The translations under genes were made by a program, and so were the position numbers. A DNA stretch of 64,000 bases from Sphingomonas arvum (GTDB taxonomy: Bacteria; Pseudomonadota; Alphaproteobacteria; Sphingomonadales; Sphingomonadaceae): the NCBI RefSeq assembly GCF_026013565.1, contig NZ_JAPDOB010000002.1, forward strand, positions 558,001 through 622,000, in the 5' to 3' direction. Below the pieces are notes generated by a model, which saw only the letters and a program-made list of their open reading frames with translations, was not told where the DNA came from and made no database searches. Positions 37,025 through 46,347 of the stretch are shown piece by piece (within the stretch, counting starts at the first letter, position 1; the number at the start of each line of letters is the position of its first letter).

Positions 37025-39375
37025 GCAGCTGCCCCTGCCGCATCCGCGTCCGGTTCGGCAAGCCGGCTCACATGGTCCTGCGGGATCGCCAGTCGGACCT
37101 GCAGCCCGTCGTCGGCCCAGGTGTAAGCGACGGAGCCGCGCAGCTGCCGCTCCACGCTGTTGCGGATCACCTTGGACCCGAACCCGGCGCGGCCGGGTGG
37201 CGTCCCGCCCGGGCAGCCGTACTCGTGCCATTGAAGAATCGCCTGTCCATCGCGCACGGACCAGCTCAGGTCCACCCGGCCGCCGATCCGCGACAGCGCG
37301 CCATATTTGGCGGCGTTGGTGGCTAGCTCGTGCAGCACCAGCGCCAGGCTCTGGGCCGCTGCCGGCTTGAGTCGGAGGTGCGGCCCGTCGATCGTGACTC
37401 GCGCACTGTCCCGCTCAGCGTACGGCGCGAGCTCCTCGTGCGCGAGCGGCATCAAGTCCACTCCGGACCAGCGCGAACTGGCCAGCAGGCTGTGCGCCCG
37501 TGCCAGCGACTGGATGCGTCCCGTGATGGCATCCTTGAGCGCATCCGCGTCATCGGCGCGGGTGAGCTGCACAACCGACTGCACCACCGCCAGCAGGTTC
37601 TTCGCGCGGTGATCGACTTCGCGGGCTAGCAGCTGCTCCCGCTCCTCCGCAACCTTGCGCTCAGTTACGTCCATCACCAACCCGATCACCCGCGTCGGCC
37701 TGCCGTCCGCGCCGCGTTCGATCTGACCCGTATCCGCCAGCCAAATGTGACGTCCGTCGGCGGCCACCGCGCGATATTCCATCGCGAATCGCTCGAATCG
37801 CTCGAGGGCGACCCGGACGGTGTTGCGGAACGCCGGCACGTCATCAGGGTGGATGTGCTGCTCCCACCCGTGCTGGGTCGGCACGATCCGGTCGGGCGCG
37901 AGGCCGCACAGCTCCGCGATCAGCGGATCGCGGCTGATCAGGCCCGTCGCCACGTCGATCTCGTACAGCGACGAGCGCGCCGCCCGCTGCGCCGTCTCGG
38001 CCCGCTGCGCCATCCGGACCAGCTCCTCCCGCCGCTGGTGCCGCTCGGTTACGTCCGTGCTGGTGCCGACGATGCCGATTACCTGCCCGCCCTGGTTGCG
38101 CAGCGGTGCCTTGACCGACAGGAAGATGCGGGTGCCGCTATCGCCCGTTACCTGTTCCTCCAGTTCCTCGGCCTTGCCCGTGCTCATGATGCGGCGATCG
38201 TTGCGGCGGAACTCGGCAGCATCCTCCGGGCCGGCGAAGTCGGCGTCCGTCCGCCCGATCAGTTCGGCCACATCACAGCCGTAGAGTTCCAGCACCGCCT
38301 GGTTGGCGTAGATGAACCGGCCCTCCCGGTCCTTGGCGTAGATGAGGCTCGGCGCTGCATCGCCGATTACGTTGAGCAGAGACGTCGTCCGCTGCAGCTC
38401 CTCGCGTGCCGACAGCTCCTTGCCGATTGCGTCGGTCAGGCGCAGCTGGCTGTCGCGTTCGTGGACTGCGGCCGCGAGCAGTAGCTTGGTCAAGCTGGTC
38501 ACCGTGAGGAACTGCTGCAGCAGGACCAAGTCGGCGCTGGCTGGCCCGCCCAGCACAAACGGGCCGTGACCCATGCTGGTCCCGGCACTCGCCACCAGCG
38601 ACACGATCACCAGGCCAGCCGCCGCGCCCGGCACCCGGTACAGCAAGGCGATACAGGCCAAGATCGGAAAGACCAGCCAGGCCCTCGGCACCTGCCCCCC
38701 GAAGAACACGGCGGCCGTGATCGCCGCCAGCATCACCAGCGAAACGGCCAGGCCAACCTGCCGCCGCGTCACCAGGGCGTCGCTCCGGAGGCCGGCCAGA
38801 CTCAAGATCAGCGCGCCCACCGACAGGATGCCGACCGCGTCGCCGAAGAACCAGGTTTCCAGCACGCCACCAGCCGCCGCAAGCGGAACTACGTCACGCA
38901 CCAGCAGGATGCCGACCCCGGCTGTCGCGGCCATGGCGGACGAAACGGCGGCGGCAGCAACCAGAACAAGGACCTCCCGCACACAGGTGAGCGCAAGCGG
39001 ACCCGGCTGCAGCCGGCGGACCAGGGTCGCTGCGACCAGCGCAGCCAGGCCGTTGCTCAACCCGATCGCCGCCTGGGCAACCAGCGGTTGATCCGCGCCC
39101 GTCAACTGCGCCGCGAGGACGAAGCCGAGCGCCACGGCCGGCCACAACCGCCGGCCGCCCAGCAACAAGGCGGCGAAGGCGACCCCCGCGGCCGGCCAGA
39201 TCGGCGAAGCAACCCCACTCACGGTGGCCCAGCGCAGGCCAGCGGCCGCGGTCAGCGCATAAACAAGCAGCAGCAACACGAAGAACAGGGGAAAGGAAGC
39301 GCGCCGCTCCTCCTGTCCCATCTGCCCCGTCGCGTTCTTCGCAGCTGTAGCCGCCAGCGAAGACTGCTCGTTCAT
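37021..39375 (-). CDS. MASE1-PAS-PAS-HWE sensor histidine kinase
   Basis: A 784-residue membrane kinase. About eight helices at the N-terminus form a MASE1-type sensor (GLRWATVSGVASPIWPAAGV; through about 315). Two PAS domains follow (about 340-460 with IYAKDREGRFIYANQAVLELYG; about 470-590). The kinase core is of the HWE type, with His in EVDHRAKNLLAVVQS, ELATNAAKYGAL as N-box and the diagnostic W-H-E in QWHEYG. Such kinases serve general stress or light responses in Alphaproteobacteria. No response regulator is adjacent. Confidence 0.88.
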   Translation of the reverse strand: MNEQSSLAATAAKNATGQMGQEERRASFPLFFVLLLLVYALTAAAGLRWATVSGVASPIWPAAGVAFAALLLGGRRLWPAVALGFVLAAQLTGADQPLVAQAAIGLSNGLAALVAATLVRRLQPGPLALTCVREVLVLVAAAAVSSAMAATAGVGILLVRDVVPLAAAGGVLETWFFGDAVGILSVGALILSLAGLRSDALVTRRQVGLAVSLVMLAAITAAVFFGGQVPRAWLVFPILACIALLYRVPGAAAGLVIVSLVASAGTSMGHGPFVLGGPASADLVLLQQFLTVTSLTKLLLAAAVHERDSQLRLTDAIGKELSAREELQRTTSLLNVIGDAAPSLIYAKDREGRFIYANQAVLELYGCDVAELIGRTDADFAGPEDAAEFRRNDRRIMSTGKAEELEEQVTGDSGTRIFLSVKAPLRNQGGQVIGIVGTSTDVTERHQRREELVRMAQRAETAQRAARSSLYEIDVATGLISRDPLIAELCGLAPDRIVPTQHGWEQHIHPDDVPAFRNTVRVALERFERFAMEYRAVAADGRHIWLADTGQIERGADGRPTRVIGLVMDVTERKVAEEREQLLAREVDHRAKNLLAVVQSVVQLTRADDADALKDAITGRIQSLARAHSLLASSRWSGVDLMPLAHEELAPYAERDSARVTIDGPHLRLKPAAAQSLALVLHELATNAAKYGALSRIGGRVDLSWSVRDGQAILQWHEYGCPGGTPPGRAGFGSKVIRNSVERQLRGSVAYTWADDGLQVRLAIPQDHVSRLAEPDADAAGAAA

Positions 39376-39491
39376 GAATGCGAAACTATTCGCCGACGCG
39401 ACGCACGCAAGGATTCATTGCTTAATGTGGGTTTATGCTGGACCAAAGACCTAATCGACAACCGCGCTGGCTGCTTTCCGGCCAAGCGCCA

Positions 39492-40844
39492 TTATGAACG
39501 CTGTTCTTCCAGCCAGCGCTCCAGCCACTTGATCGTATAATTGCCGTCCATGAACTCGGGCGTATCGATCACCCGCTGGTGGAGTGGAACGGTGGTTTTC
39601 ATGCCTTCGACCACGAACTCCTCCAGGGCTCGCCGCAAGCGGCGTATGCATTCCTCGCGGTCCGCGCCATAGACGATCAGCTTGCCGATCATGCTGTCGT
39701 AGTAGGGCGGCACCCGGTAGCCGGCGTACAGCCCGCTATCGACCCGCACGTGCATGCCGCCCGGCGCAACATAGTTCTTCACCAGCCCTGGCGACGGCAC
39801 AAAGGTTTCCGGGTCTTCCGCATTGATCCGGCATTCGATCGCATGACCGGTCAGCTGCACCCTTTCCTGCGGCACTGTCAGTCCTTCGCCCTGCGCGATA
39901 CGGATTTGCTCACGCACAAGGTCGAGGCCGCTGATCATCTCCGTCACTGGGTGCTCGACCTGCAGCCGGGTGTTCATCTCGATGAAGTAGAACTGCCCGT
40001 CCTCGTACAGGAACTCGATCGTGCCCGCGCCGCGATAGCCCATGGCCGCCATCGCATTGGCGACGATCCCGCCCATCTTTGCGCGCTGCTCGGCGCTGAT
40101 CACCGGCGACGGCGCTTCCTCAATCACCTTCTGGTGACGGCGCTGGATGGAACAGTCGCGCTCTCCCAGATGGATCGCCGCGCCCTCGCCGTCGCCGAAC
40201 ACCTGGAACTCGATGTGCTTGGGGTCGCCGAGGTACTTTTCCATATAGACGGTCGCGTCGCCGAACGCCGCCTTGGCCTCCGACGAGGCCTGCATCATCA
40301 GGCTTTCCAGCTGCTCCGGCGCCGGCACCACCTTCATGCCGCGTCCACCGCCGCCCGATGCGGCCTTGATCAGCACCGGATAGCCGATCTCCTCGGCCAC
40401 CTGCATTGCTTCTTCAATCGTTTCCAGCGGCCCCGGCGAGCCCGGCACCAGCGGCAAGCCGAGCTTCGCCGCCGTGCGCTTGGCCTCGACCTTGTCGCCC
40501 ATCACCCGGATGTGCTCGGGCTTGGGCCCGACCCAGATGATGTTGTGCAGTTCCACGATCTCCGCGAACTGCGCGTTCTCGGAAAGGAAGCCGTAGCCCG
40601 GGTGGATCGCGTCGGCGTGCGTGATCTCCGCGGCCGAGATGATGTTGGCGATGTTGAGATAGCTGTCGGTTGCGGCGGGCGGCCCGATGCACACCGCTTC
40701 GTCGGCGAGGCGCACGTGCATCGCATCTGCGTCGGCGGTCGAATGCACCGCCACCGTCTTGATGCCCAGTTCGTGGCACGCGCGGTGGATGCGCAGCGCG
40801 ATCTCGCCGCGATTGGCGATCAGCAGCTTGGTAATCTTGGCCAT
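39492..40844 (-). CDS. accC: Acetyl-CoA carboxylase, biotin carboxylase subunit
   Basis: A 450-residue biotin carboxylase that carboxylates biotin on AccB with ATP and bicarbonate. Motifs: [12 protein letters not shown] at the N-terminus, the glycine-rich GGGGRGMKV, and [16 protein letters not shown]. Length is normal. It follows accB after 4 bases. The carboxyltransferase genes accA and accD are elsewhere. Confidence 0.97.
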   Translation of the reverse strand: MAKITKLLIANRGEIALRIHRACHELGIKTVAVHSTADADAMHVRLADEAVCIGPPAATDSYLNIANIISAAEITHADAIHPGYGFLSENAQFAEIVELHNIIWVGPKPEHIRVMGDKVEAKRTAAKLGLPLVPGSPGPLETIEEAMQVAEEIGYPVLIKAASGGGGRGMKVVPAPEQLESLMMQASSEAKAAFGDATVYMEKYLGDPKHIEFQVFGDGEGAAIHLGERDCSIQRRHQKVIEEAPSPVISAEQRAKMGGIVANAMAAMGYRGAGTIEFLYEDGQFYFIEMNTRLQVEHPVTEMISGLDLVREQIRIAQGEGLTVPQERVQLTGHAIECRINAEDPETFVPSPGLVKNYVAPGGMHVRVDSGLYAGYRVPPYYDSMIGKLIVYGADREECIRRLRRALEEFVVEGMKTTVPLHQRVIDTPEFMDGNYTIKWLERWLEEQRS

Positions 40845-40848
40845 CGGG

Positions 40849-41340
40849 TTAAGCGATCACGACCAGCGGCTGGTCGAACTCCACCGGCTGCGCGTTGGCG
40901 ACCATCACCTGCACCACCTTACCGGCGCGCGGTGCGAGTATCGGGTTCATTACCTTCATCGCTTCCACGATCAGCAGCGTGTCGCCCTCGCGCACCGTGT
41001 CGCCCGGCCCAACGAACGGCTTGGACCCTGGTTCGGCCGACAGGTAGGCGGTACCGACCATCGGCGACTTGACCGCTTCACCGGCCGGCAGCGCATCGCC
41101 AACGGGAGCAGCTTCGGTCGGAGCGGCAATCGGAGCCGTGGCTAGCACCGGCGCGGCGGCAACCATCGTGGCGGGCGCGGCGGCCACCGTCAGCTCGCGC
41201 TTCACGCGGATCTTGCGGTCGCCATCCTCGACCTCGATCTCGCTCAGCTCGTTGGCGGCAAGCAGTTCGGCCAGTTCGCGCACCAGCGCGCTGTCCACGC
41301 GCATCTGCCTCGAGCTGTCGGCGCTCGTCTCTTCAGCCAT
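40849..41340 (-). CDS. accB: Acetyl-CoA carboxylase biotin carboxyl carrier protein
   Basis: A 163-residue BCCP. The N-terminal helical part is followed by an Ala/Pro/Val-rich linker (about 51-90) and the biotinyl domain, with Lys129 in EAMKVMN as the biotin site. It is carboxylated by AccC to start fatty acid synthesis. It is the middle gene of aroQ-accB-accC. Confidence 0.96.
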   Translation of the reverse strand: MAEETSADSSRQMRVDSALVRELAELLAANELSEIEVEDGDRKIRVKRELTVAAAPATMVAAAPVLATAPIAAPTEAAPVGDALPAGEAVKSPMVGTAYLSAEPGSKPFVGPGDTVREGDTLLIVEAMKVMNPILAPRAGKVVQVMVANAQPVEFDQPLVVIA

Positions 41341-41374
41341 GATCCGTTCCCTGTGCTTTTGCGCGGGCGCTCTG

Positions 41375-41806
41375 TCAGAGCCGGGCGGCGGCGTCCAGTG
41401 CCAGCCGGTAGGACAGGGCGCCGAAGCCGCTGATCGAACCTGTGCAAACGCCCGAGATCAGGCTTCGGTGGCGAAAGGATTCGCGGGCCTGCGGATTGCT
41501 GAGATGCACTTCGATCACCGGGGTAGTGATCGCCGCCACCGCGTCGCGCAGGGCCACCGACGTGTGCGTGAACCCGCCCGCGTTCAGTATGACGGCGTGC
41601 ACCTTGTCCGCCTGCGCTTCGTGGAGCCAATCGATCAGGTGGCCCTCATGGTTCGACTGGCGCACATCCACTTCCAGCCCGAGCTCGCCGGCGCGTCCGA
41701 GCAGTTCGCCCGCGATGTCGTCGAGCGTCTGCGAGCCGTAGATCGCCGGCTCGCGCGTGCCGAGCAGGTTAAGATTGGGACCGTTCAGGACAAGCACCTT
41801 GCGCAT
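41375..41806 (-). CDS. aroQ: 3-Dehydroquinate dehydratase, type II
   Basis: A 143-residue type II dehydroquinase (shikimate pathway). Motifs: VLNGPNLNLLGTREPAIYG with the catalytic Tyr, VDVRQSNHEG, ILNAGGFTHTSVALRDA and the His in EVHLSNPQAREXFR-type segment (EVHLSNPQARESFRH). ATG 41806 (MRKVLVLNG) is preferred to 41827. It leads the aroQ-accB-accC operon. Confidence 0.95.
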   Translation of the reverse strand: MRKVLVLNGPNLNLLGTREPAIYGSQTLDDIAGELLGRAGELGLEVDVRQSNHEGHLIDWLHEAQADKVHAVILNAGGFTHTSVALRDAVAAITTPVIEVHLSNPQARESFRHRSLISGVCTGSISGFGALSYRLALDAAARL

Positions 41807-41843
41807 TGCCGCCCTGCCTTCCGCCACCTAAGTGCACCAGTCA

Positions 41844-42062
41844 ATGAGCGAGACCGAAACCTGTTCGATCAGCGTCAATGGCCAGCACCGCCGAGTGCCG
41901 GCCGGAACCACCGTCGCGGGCCTGGTGCAGGAGATCGGCCTGAACCCCGCGCGGGTTGCCGTTGAACGCAATCTTGAAATCGTTCCACGCTCCACGCTGG
42001 CGCAGGTGCAGGTCGAGGATGGCGACGATTACGAGATCGTGCACTTCGTTGGTGGCGGTTGA
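41844..42062 (+). CDS. thiS: Sulfur carrier protein ThiS
   Basis: A 72-residue beta-grasp protein ending in the required Gly-Gly tail (HFVGGG). Its C-terminal thiocarboxylate donates sulfur to the thiazole of thiamine through ThiG. Start ATG 41844. It is divergent from aroQ. ThiG follows on the same strand, but an antisense gene sits between them. Confidence 0.92.
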   Translation: MSETETCSISVNGQHRRVPAGTTVAGLVQEIGLNPARVAVERNLEIVPRSTLAQVQVEDGDDYEIVHFVGGG

Positions 42063-42488
42063 TCAGAGCCGCGTCGGCGTGCGCGGCGGCCACGCGCCGT
42101 AGCGTTTCGCGATCGTTTTCACGGCATCGAAAGTCCGGTTGATCCGTCCGCGTGCATCCGCAATCGCGCGTCCATCTACTTGCCCGTCGGGGTCGCCCGC
42201 AGCTGCCGAGCGGGCGCGTGCCTTCGCGGCCGCATAGTCCTGCCATGCCCGCACATGCGCCTGGTAGGCTGCCCAGAACTCAGCCGGCGCCGCACCGCGC
42301 GTGATCTCCGCCATTCGCGCGGCCACCTCGTCAGCGGGCAGCTGTTCGACGTCGAGATTGTCCGCCTGCAGGATGCGCTCGATCGCCGGCTTGGCAGCGC
42401 TGCCCTGCACCACCACTTGCTGCGCCGGCGCTGACTCGAGTTGAGCGTTGGCGATCGCCGCCGCGACACAGAGGAGCTTTGCGATCAT
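42063..42488 (-). CDS. Hypothetical exported protein
   Basis: A 141-residue protein with a short signal peptide ([15 protein letters not shown]) and a helical, Ala-rich body; [16 protein letters not shown] is near the end. I do not recognise a family. It lies antisense between thiS and thiG, its stop codon abutting the thiS stop. Its start is 51 bases from the thiG GTG. Codon pattern and signal peptide suggest a true gene but this is not certain. Confidence 0.55.
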   Translation of the reverse strand: MIAKLLCVAAAIANAQLESAPAQQVVVQGSAAKPAIERILQADNLDVEQLPADEVAARMAEITRGAAPAEFWAAYQAHVRAWQDYAAAKARARSAAAGDPDGQVDGRAIADARGRINRTFDAVKTIAKRYGAWPPRTPTRL

Positions 42489-42539
42489 GGCCGAACTCCC
42501 ATATCAGCGCGCTCCTCTATTCGCCTCGGGAAACTGGCC

Positions 42540-43331
42540 GTGAACGCACCGCAGAACATCGACGCCGACAGCTGGACCGTTGCCGGCCGCACCTTCCGCT
42601 CGCGGCTGATCGTCGGCACCGGCAAGTACAAGAGCCTCGAGCAGAACGCGGCCACCGTCGCGGCGTCCGGCGCGGAGATCGTCACGGTGGCCGTGCGCCG
42701 GGTCAACATCTCCGATCCCAACGCGCCGATGCTGACCGACCACATCGACCCCAAGAAGGTCACCTACCTTCCGAACACCGCCGGCTGCTTCACCGCCGAG
42801 GACGCCATCCGCACCCTGCGCCTGGCGCGGGAGGCGGGCGGTTGGAAGCTGGTCAAGCTGGAGGTGCTGGCCGAGGCCAAGACCCTCTACCCCGACATGA
42901 TCGAGACCGTCCGCGCGACGGAGCTCCTCACGAAAGAGGGCTTCGAGGTGATGGTCTACTGCACCGACGATCCGATCATGGCCCGCCGCTGCGAGGACGC
43001 CGGCGCGGTGGCGATCATGCCCTTGGGCGCGCCGATCGGTTCGGGTCTAGGCGTGCAAAACCCGGTCACCATCCGCCTGATCGTCGAGGGGGCGAAAGTG
43101 CCCGTGCTGGTCGATGCCGGTGTCGGCACCGCCAGCGATGCGGCGGCGGCGATGGAGCTCGGCTGCGACGGTGTGCTGATGAACACTGCCATTGCCGAGG
43201 CGAAGGACCCGATTCTGATGGCCCGTGCCATGAAGGCGGCGGTCGAATCTGGCCGGCTCGCCTATCGCGCCGGGCGCATGGCCAAGCGCCGCTACGCCGA
43301 CCCGTCGAGTCCGCTGGCCGGCCTTATCTGA
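42540..43331 (+). CDS. thiG: Thiazole synthase ThiG
   Basis: A 263-residue TIM-barrel enzyme that joins deoxyxylulose phosphate, dehydroglycine and ThiS-borne sulfur into thiazole phosphate. Motifs: [35 protein letters not shown], and [20 protein letters not shown]. The start is GTG 42540. No thiC, thiD, thiE or thiO is in the window. Confidence 0.96.
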   Translation: MNAPQNIDADSWTVAGRTFRSRLIVGTGKYKSLEQNAATVAASGAEIVTVAVRRVNISDPNAPMLTDHIDPKKVTYLPNTAGCFTAEDAIRTLRLAREAGGWKLVKLEVLAEAKTLYPDMIETVRATELLTKEGFEVMVYCTDDPIMARRCEDAGAVAIMPLGAPIGSGLGVQNPVTIRLIVEGAKVPVLVDAGVGTASDAAAAMELGCDGVLMNTAIAEAKDPILMARAMKAAVESGRLAYRAGRMAKRRYADPSSPLAGLI

Positions 43332-44127
43332 TTGCCGTCACCACGTGCGCCGACAGGGCGCGCGGGAAGTCGTGCGACAAGGCGGCACGCACCGCTTCCT
43401 CTGCCCGCTCCAGCATGAACGGCCCGTGCGCTTCTATCTCCCCCCGCAGCGGCGTGCCTTCCACCATGCCGAGCGACGCGTCCTCCGGCCCGGCCGTGGG
43501 CAGGCTTTCCAGTGCTACCGTTTCGAGCTCGATGTCGGTGAAGCCGGCCGCCAGCAGATCCTGTTCGATCTGCGCCTCGTCGGCATAGCCGAACGGAGTC
43601 CGTGCCAGGAACTGCGGCGGGTTGTCGGCCAGGAATGTGGCCAGAGCCTGGTGCACCCGGTGGGTCGCCGGGTTGCGCTCCAGCCGGTCCCAGATCGCCA
43701 TCAGGTAACGCCCGCCGTCCCGCAACACGCGGCGTGCTTCGGCGTTGGCCCGCACCTTGTCGGGAACGAACATCAGCCCGAATGAACAGACCACCAGGTC
43801 GAATTCGCCATCCGCGAACGGCAGCTCCTGCGCGTCGGCCTGCTGCACCCGGACGTGCTCGCGAAGGTTGGTCGTGCGCCGCTTGGCCACGTCCAGCATC
43901 GCCGGATTGAGGTCGGTAGCGACCAGGACCTCAGCTTGCGGGCAGGCATGGGCCAGCGCCGCGGTCACCAGCCCGGTGCCGGCCGCCGTCTCCAGGATGC
44001 GCCGGGGCTCCCACGCCTGCACGCGCCGGGCGACTTCCGCGGCATAGGGCTGAAACAGCAGGGGCCCCAGATGCTGGTCGTAGATGCCCGGGATGGAACC
44101 GCTGAACGCGCTGTCGCTGGTGCTCAT
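43324..44127 (-). CDS. Class I SAM-dependent methyltransferase
   Basis: A 267-residue Rossmann-fold methyltransferase. SAM-binding motif I is [14 protein letters not shown] (about 43-56), followed by [15 protein letters not shown] and [21 protein letters not shown]. It resembles UbiE/small-molecule methyltransferases; the acceptor is unknown. It converges with thiG (8-base overlap) and is divergent from pcm. Confidence 0.85.
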   Translation of the reverse strand: MSTSDSAFSGSIPGIYDQHLGPLLFQPYAAEVARRVQAWEPRRILETAAGTGLVTAALAHACPQAEVLVATDLNPAMLDVAKRRTTNLREHVRVQQADAQELPFADGEFDLVVCSFGLMFVPDKVRANAEARRVLRDGGRYLMAIWDRLERNPATHRVHQALATFLADNPPQFLARTPFGYADEAQIEQDLLAAGFTDIELETVALESLPTAGPEDASLGMVEGTPLRGEIEAHGPFMLERAEEAVRAALSHDFPRALSAHVVTAIR

Positions 44128-44157
44128 GGAACGCTCGTCCCTCTGCGGCTTTGAGCG

Positions 44158-44793
44158 GTGACAATGACAGATTTCCGCGACTTGTGCGAGCGGATGATTC
44201 AGCGCGACCTTGTGCGCCGCGGCATCAACGATCCGCGCCTTCTCCGCGCCTTCGTCGCCGTCCCGCGGGAGCTGTTCGTTTCGCCCGAGCTAAAGTCTCG
44301 GGCGTACGACGACCGCCCCCTTCCCATCGCGGCCGGGCAGACCATCAGCCAGCCGTTCATCGTCGCCCGGATGATCGAGCTCGCCGGCCTGTCCGAGCAC
44401 GACCATGTGCTCGAGGTCGGCGCCGGCTCCGGCTATGCGGCGGCGATCATGGCTCAGCTGGCCCGTTCGGTCGTCGCGATCGAACGGCACGGGGAGCTGG
44501 CGGCCCAGGCACAGGACCGCGTGCAACGCCTGCGCTTACGCAACCTCCGCATCGTCCACGGCGACGGCACCCGCGGCTGGCCGCCGGACGCTCCCTACGA
44601 TGCCATCCTCTGCGCCGCCGCCGGCCTTGCCGTTCCGCCTGCCTGGTGGGAGCAGCTGGCACCCGGTGGCCAGATCGTCATGCCGCTCGGGCCCGCAGGC
44701 GGCGAACAGGTGCTGACCGTGCTGACGACAAGCGGGCAGCAGGAGCTAGACCCAGTCCGCTTCGTTCCCCTGATCGATGGACCAGCTGACTGA
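44158..44793 (+). CDS. pcm: Protein-L-isoaspartate O-methyltransferase
   Basis: A 211-residue PCMT that methylates isoaspartate in aged proteins to start their repair. Motifs: VPRELFVSPELKSRAYDDRPLPI, GQTISQPFIVARM, and the SAM loop VLEVGAGSGYAAAIMAQL. GTG 44158 or ATG 44164 could be the start. Its end overlaps the next gene by 17 bases. Confidence 0.94.
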   Translation: MTMTDFRDLCERMIQRDLVRRGINDPRLLRAFVAVPRELFVSPELKSRAYDDRPLPIAAGQTISQPFIVARMIELAGLSEHDHVLEVGAGSGYAAAIMAQLARSVVAIERHGELAAQAQDRVQRLRLRNLRIVHGDGTRGWPPDAPYDAILCAAAGLAVPPAWWEQLAPGGQIVMPLGPAGGEQVLTVLTTSGQQELDPVRFVPLIDGPAD

Positions 44794-46075
44794 CACAAGC
44801 GCGGCCGAGCAGCTGCGCGCCGCCGCGGAGCCGCTCCCCGACATCGACAATCCTGCCTTCGCGGCCGCGTTCGACCGCTTCGGCGACGCCCGAGTCGTCC
44901 TGCTCGGCGAAGCCAGCCACGGCACCGCCGACTTCTATCGCGCCCGCGTCGCCATCACCCGGCGCTTGGTCGAGCGCCACGGCTTCACGATCGTCGCGCT
45001 GGAAGCCGACTGGCCCGACGCCGCTGCCCTCGACCGCTTCGTCCGCCACCGCGGCCGCCGTGAAGGTGAGGAAGCTGCCTTCGGACGATTCCCCAGCTGG
45101 ATGTGGCGCAACCTCGAGTTCGACGGTTTCGTCCGCTGGTTGCACGAGCACAACCGGCTGCTCGGCGACGGTGCGCAGGCCGGTCTCTACGGCCTCGACC
45201 TCTACAATCTTCACGGCTCGATGCAGGCGGTGATCGCATTCCTGGAGGAGACTGATCCCGCCCTCGCCGCCGAAGCGCGCCAGCGTTATTCCTGTCTCGC
45301 GCCGTTCAGCCGCGATCCCGCTCAATATGGCGCGATGGCGCGCTCGGCCGGCTACGCCTTCTGCGCGGAAGGGGCGATCTCGGTCCTCACCGACCTGCTC
45401 GAACGCCAGTGCCTCGGCGGCGATTGTGACGAGTGGCTCGACGCCGCCGCCAACGCCCGTCTCGTGAAGAATGCGGAGAGTTATTACCGCGCCATGTTCC
45501 ACTCGAACGAGGACAGCTGGAATCGCCGCGACACCCACATGTTCGAGACCTTGTGCCAGCTGCTCGACGCCAAGGGCCCGAACGCCAAGGCGGTCGTCTG
45601 GGCGCACAACAGCCACATCGGTGACGCGCGTGCCACGGACATGGGCCGCGAGCGGGGCGAGCTCAACATCGGCCAGCTCGCGAAGGAGAAGTTCGGCGCC
45701 GCGGCCCGCCTGATCGGCTTCGGCACGCACACCGGCACGGTCGCGGCCGCCGACGACTGGGACGGCCCGATGAAGATCAAGCAGGTCCGGCCCAGCCGCC
45801 CGGACAGCCACGAGGCGCTCAGCCACGCCACCGGCCTGCCGCGCTTCCTGCTCGACCTGCGGGACGGCGGGCCTACCCCAGCCCATGAAGAGCGCCTCGA
45901 ACGCTTCATCGGGGTGATCTATCGCCCAGACACCGAACGCTGGTCGCATTACAGCGAAGCGGTGCTCGCCGAGCAATTCGACGCCTGGGCGTGGTTCGAC
46001 GAGACTTCCGCCGTCACCCCGCTTGCCGACCTCCACGACGAACGCGAGGCGGAGCTGTGGCCGTTCGGCTTGTGA
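44777..46075 (+). CDS. Erythromycin esterase family protein
   Basis: A 432-residue protein of the EreA/ChaN-like family. Key segments: VVLLGEASHGTADFYRAR (catalytic His about 44), VALEADWPD, and VWAHNSHIGDARATDM with the second conserved His. In EreA/EreB this fold opens macrolide rings, but most chromosomal members have no proven substrate, so resistance should not be assumed. It overlaps pcm by 17 bases, pointing to translational coupling. Confidence 0.87.
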   Translation: MDQLTDTSAAEQLRAAAEPLPDIDNPAFAAAFDRFGDARVVLLGEASHGTADFYRARVAITRRLVERHGFTIVALEADWPDAAALDRFVRHRGRREGEEAAFGRFPSWMWRNLEFDGFVRWLHEHNRLLGDGAQAGLYGLDLYNLHGSMQAVIAFLEETDPALAAEARQRYSCLAPFSRDPAQYGAMARSAGYAFCAEGAISVLTDLLERQCLGGDCDEWLDAAANARLVKNAESYYRAMFHSNEDSWNRRDTHMFETLCQLLDAKGPNAKAVVWAHNSHIGDARATDMGRERGELNIGQLAKEKFGAAARLIGFGTHTGTVAAADDWDGPMKIKQVRPSRPDSHEALSHATGLPRFLLDLRDGGPTPAHEERLERFIGVIYRPDTERWSHYSEAVLAEQFDAWAWFDETSAVTPLADLHDEREAELWPFGL

Positions 46076-46081
46076 TCGGCG

Positions 46082-46276
46082 TCAGTGCCGCACGGGGCAG
46101 GTATTGAACCCGAACAGCCGATACAGCGGGCAGGTCCCCACCAATCCGGTGACCAGCGGCACCAGCCCGAGATAGCCCCAGTTCGTCTTCGGACCGACGA
46201 ACACCAGAGATAGCATGGCGAAGCCAAGGATCACCCGTAGCGTCCGGTCGAGCGGGCCTTCATTGCGCGCAAGCAT
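46082..46276 (-). CDS. DUF2892 (YgaP-type) small membrane protein
   Basis: A 64-residue protein starting MLARNEGPLDRTLRVILGF with two membrane helices and the ending TCPLYRLFGFNTCPV, which matches DUF2892, the membrane half of YgaP-like rhodanese proteins. ATG 46276 has a GGAGA ribosome site. No rhodanese domain is attached. It converges with the erythromycin-esterase gene. Confidence 0.87.
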   Translation of the reverse strand: MLARNEGPLDRTLRVILGFAMLSLVFVGPKTNWGYLGLVPLVTGLVGTCPLYRLFGFNTCPVRH

Positions 46277-46347
46277 GGCAATTCTCCTGCCTTGAAGCAC
46301 CCAGGTCCGTGCGCCTCCGCATTCTCGTTGGTTATCCGTTATGTTCC

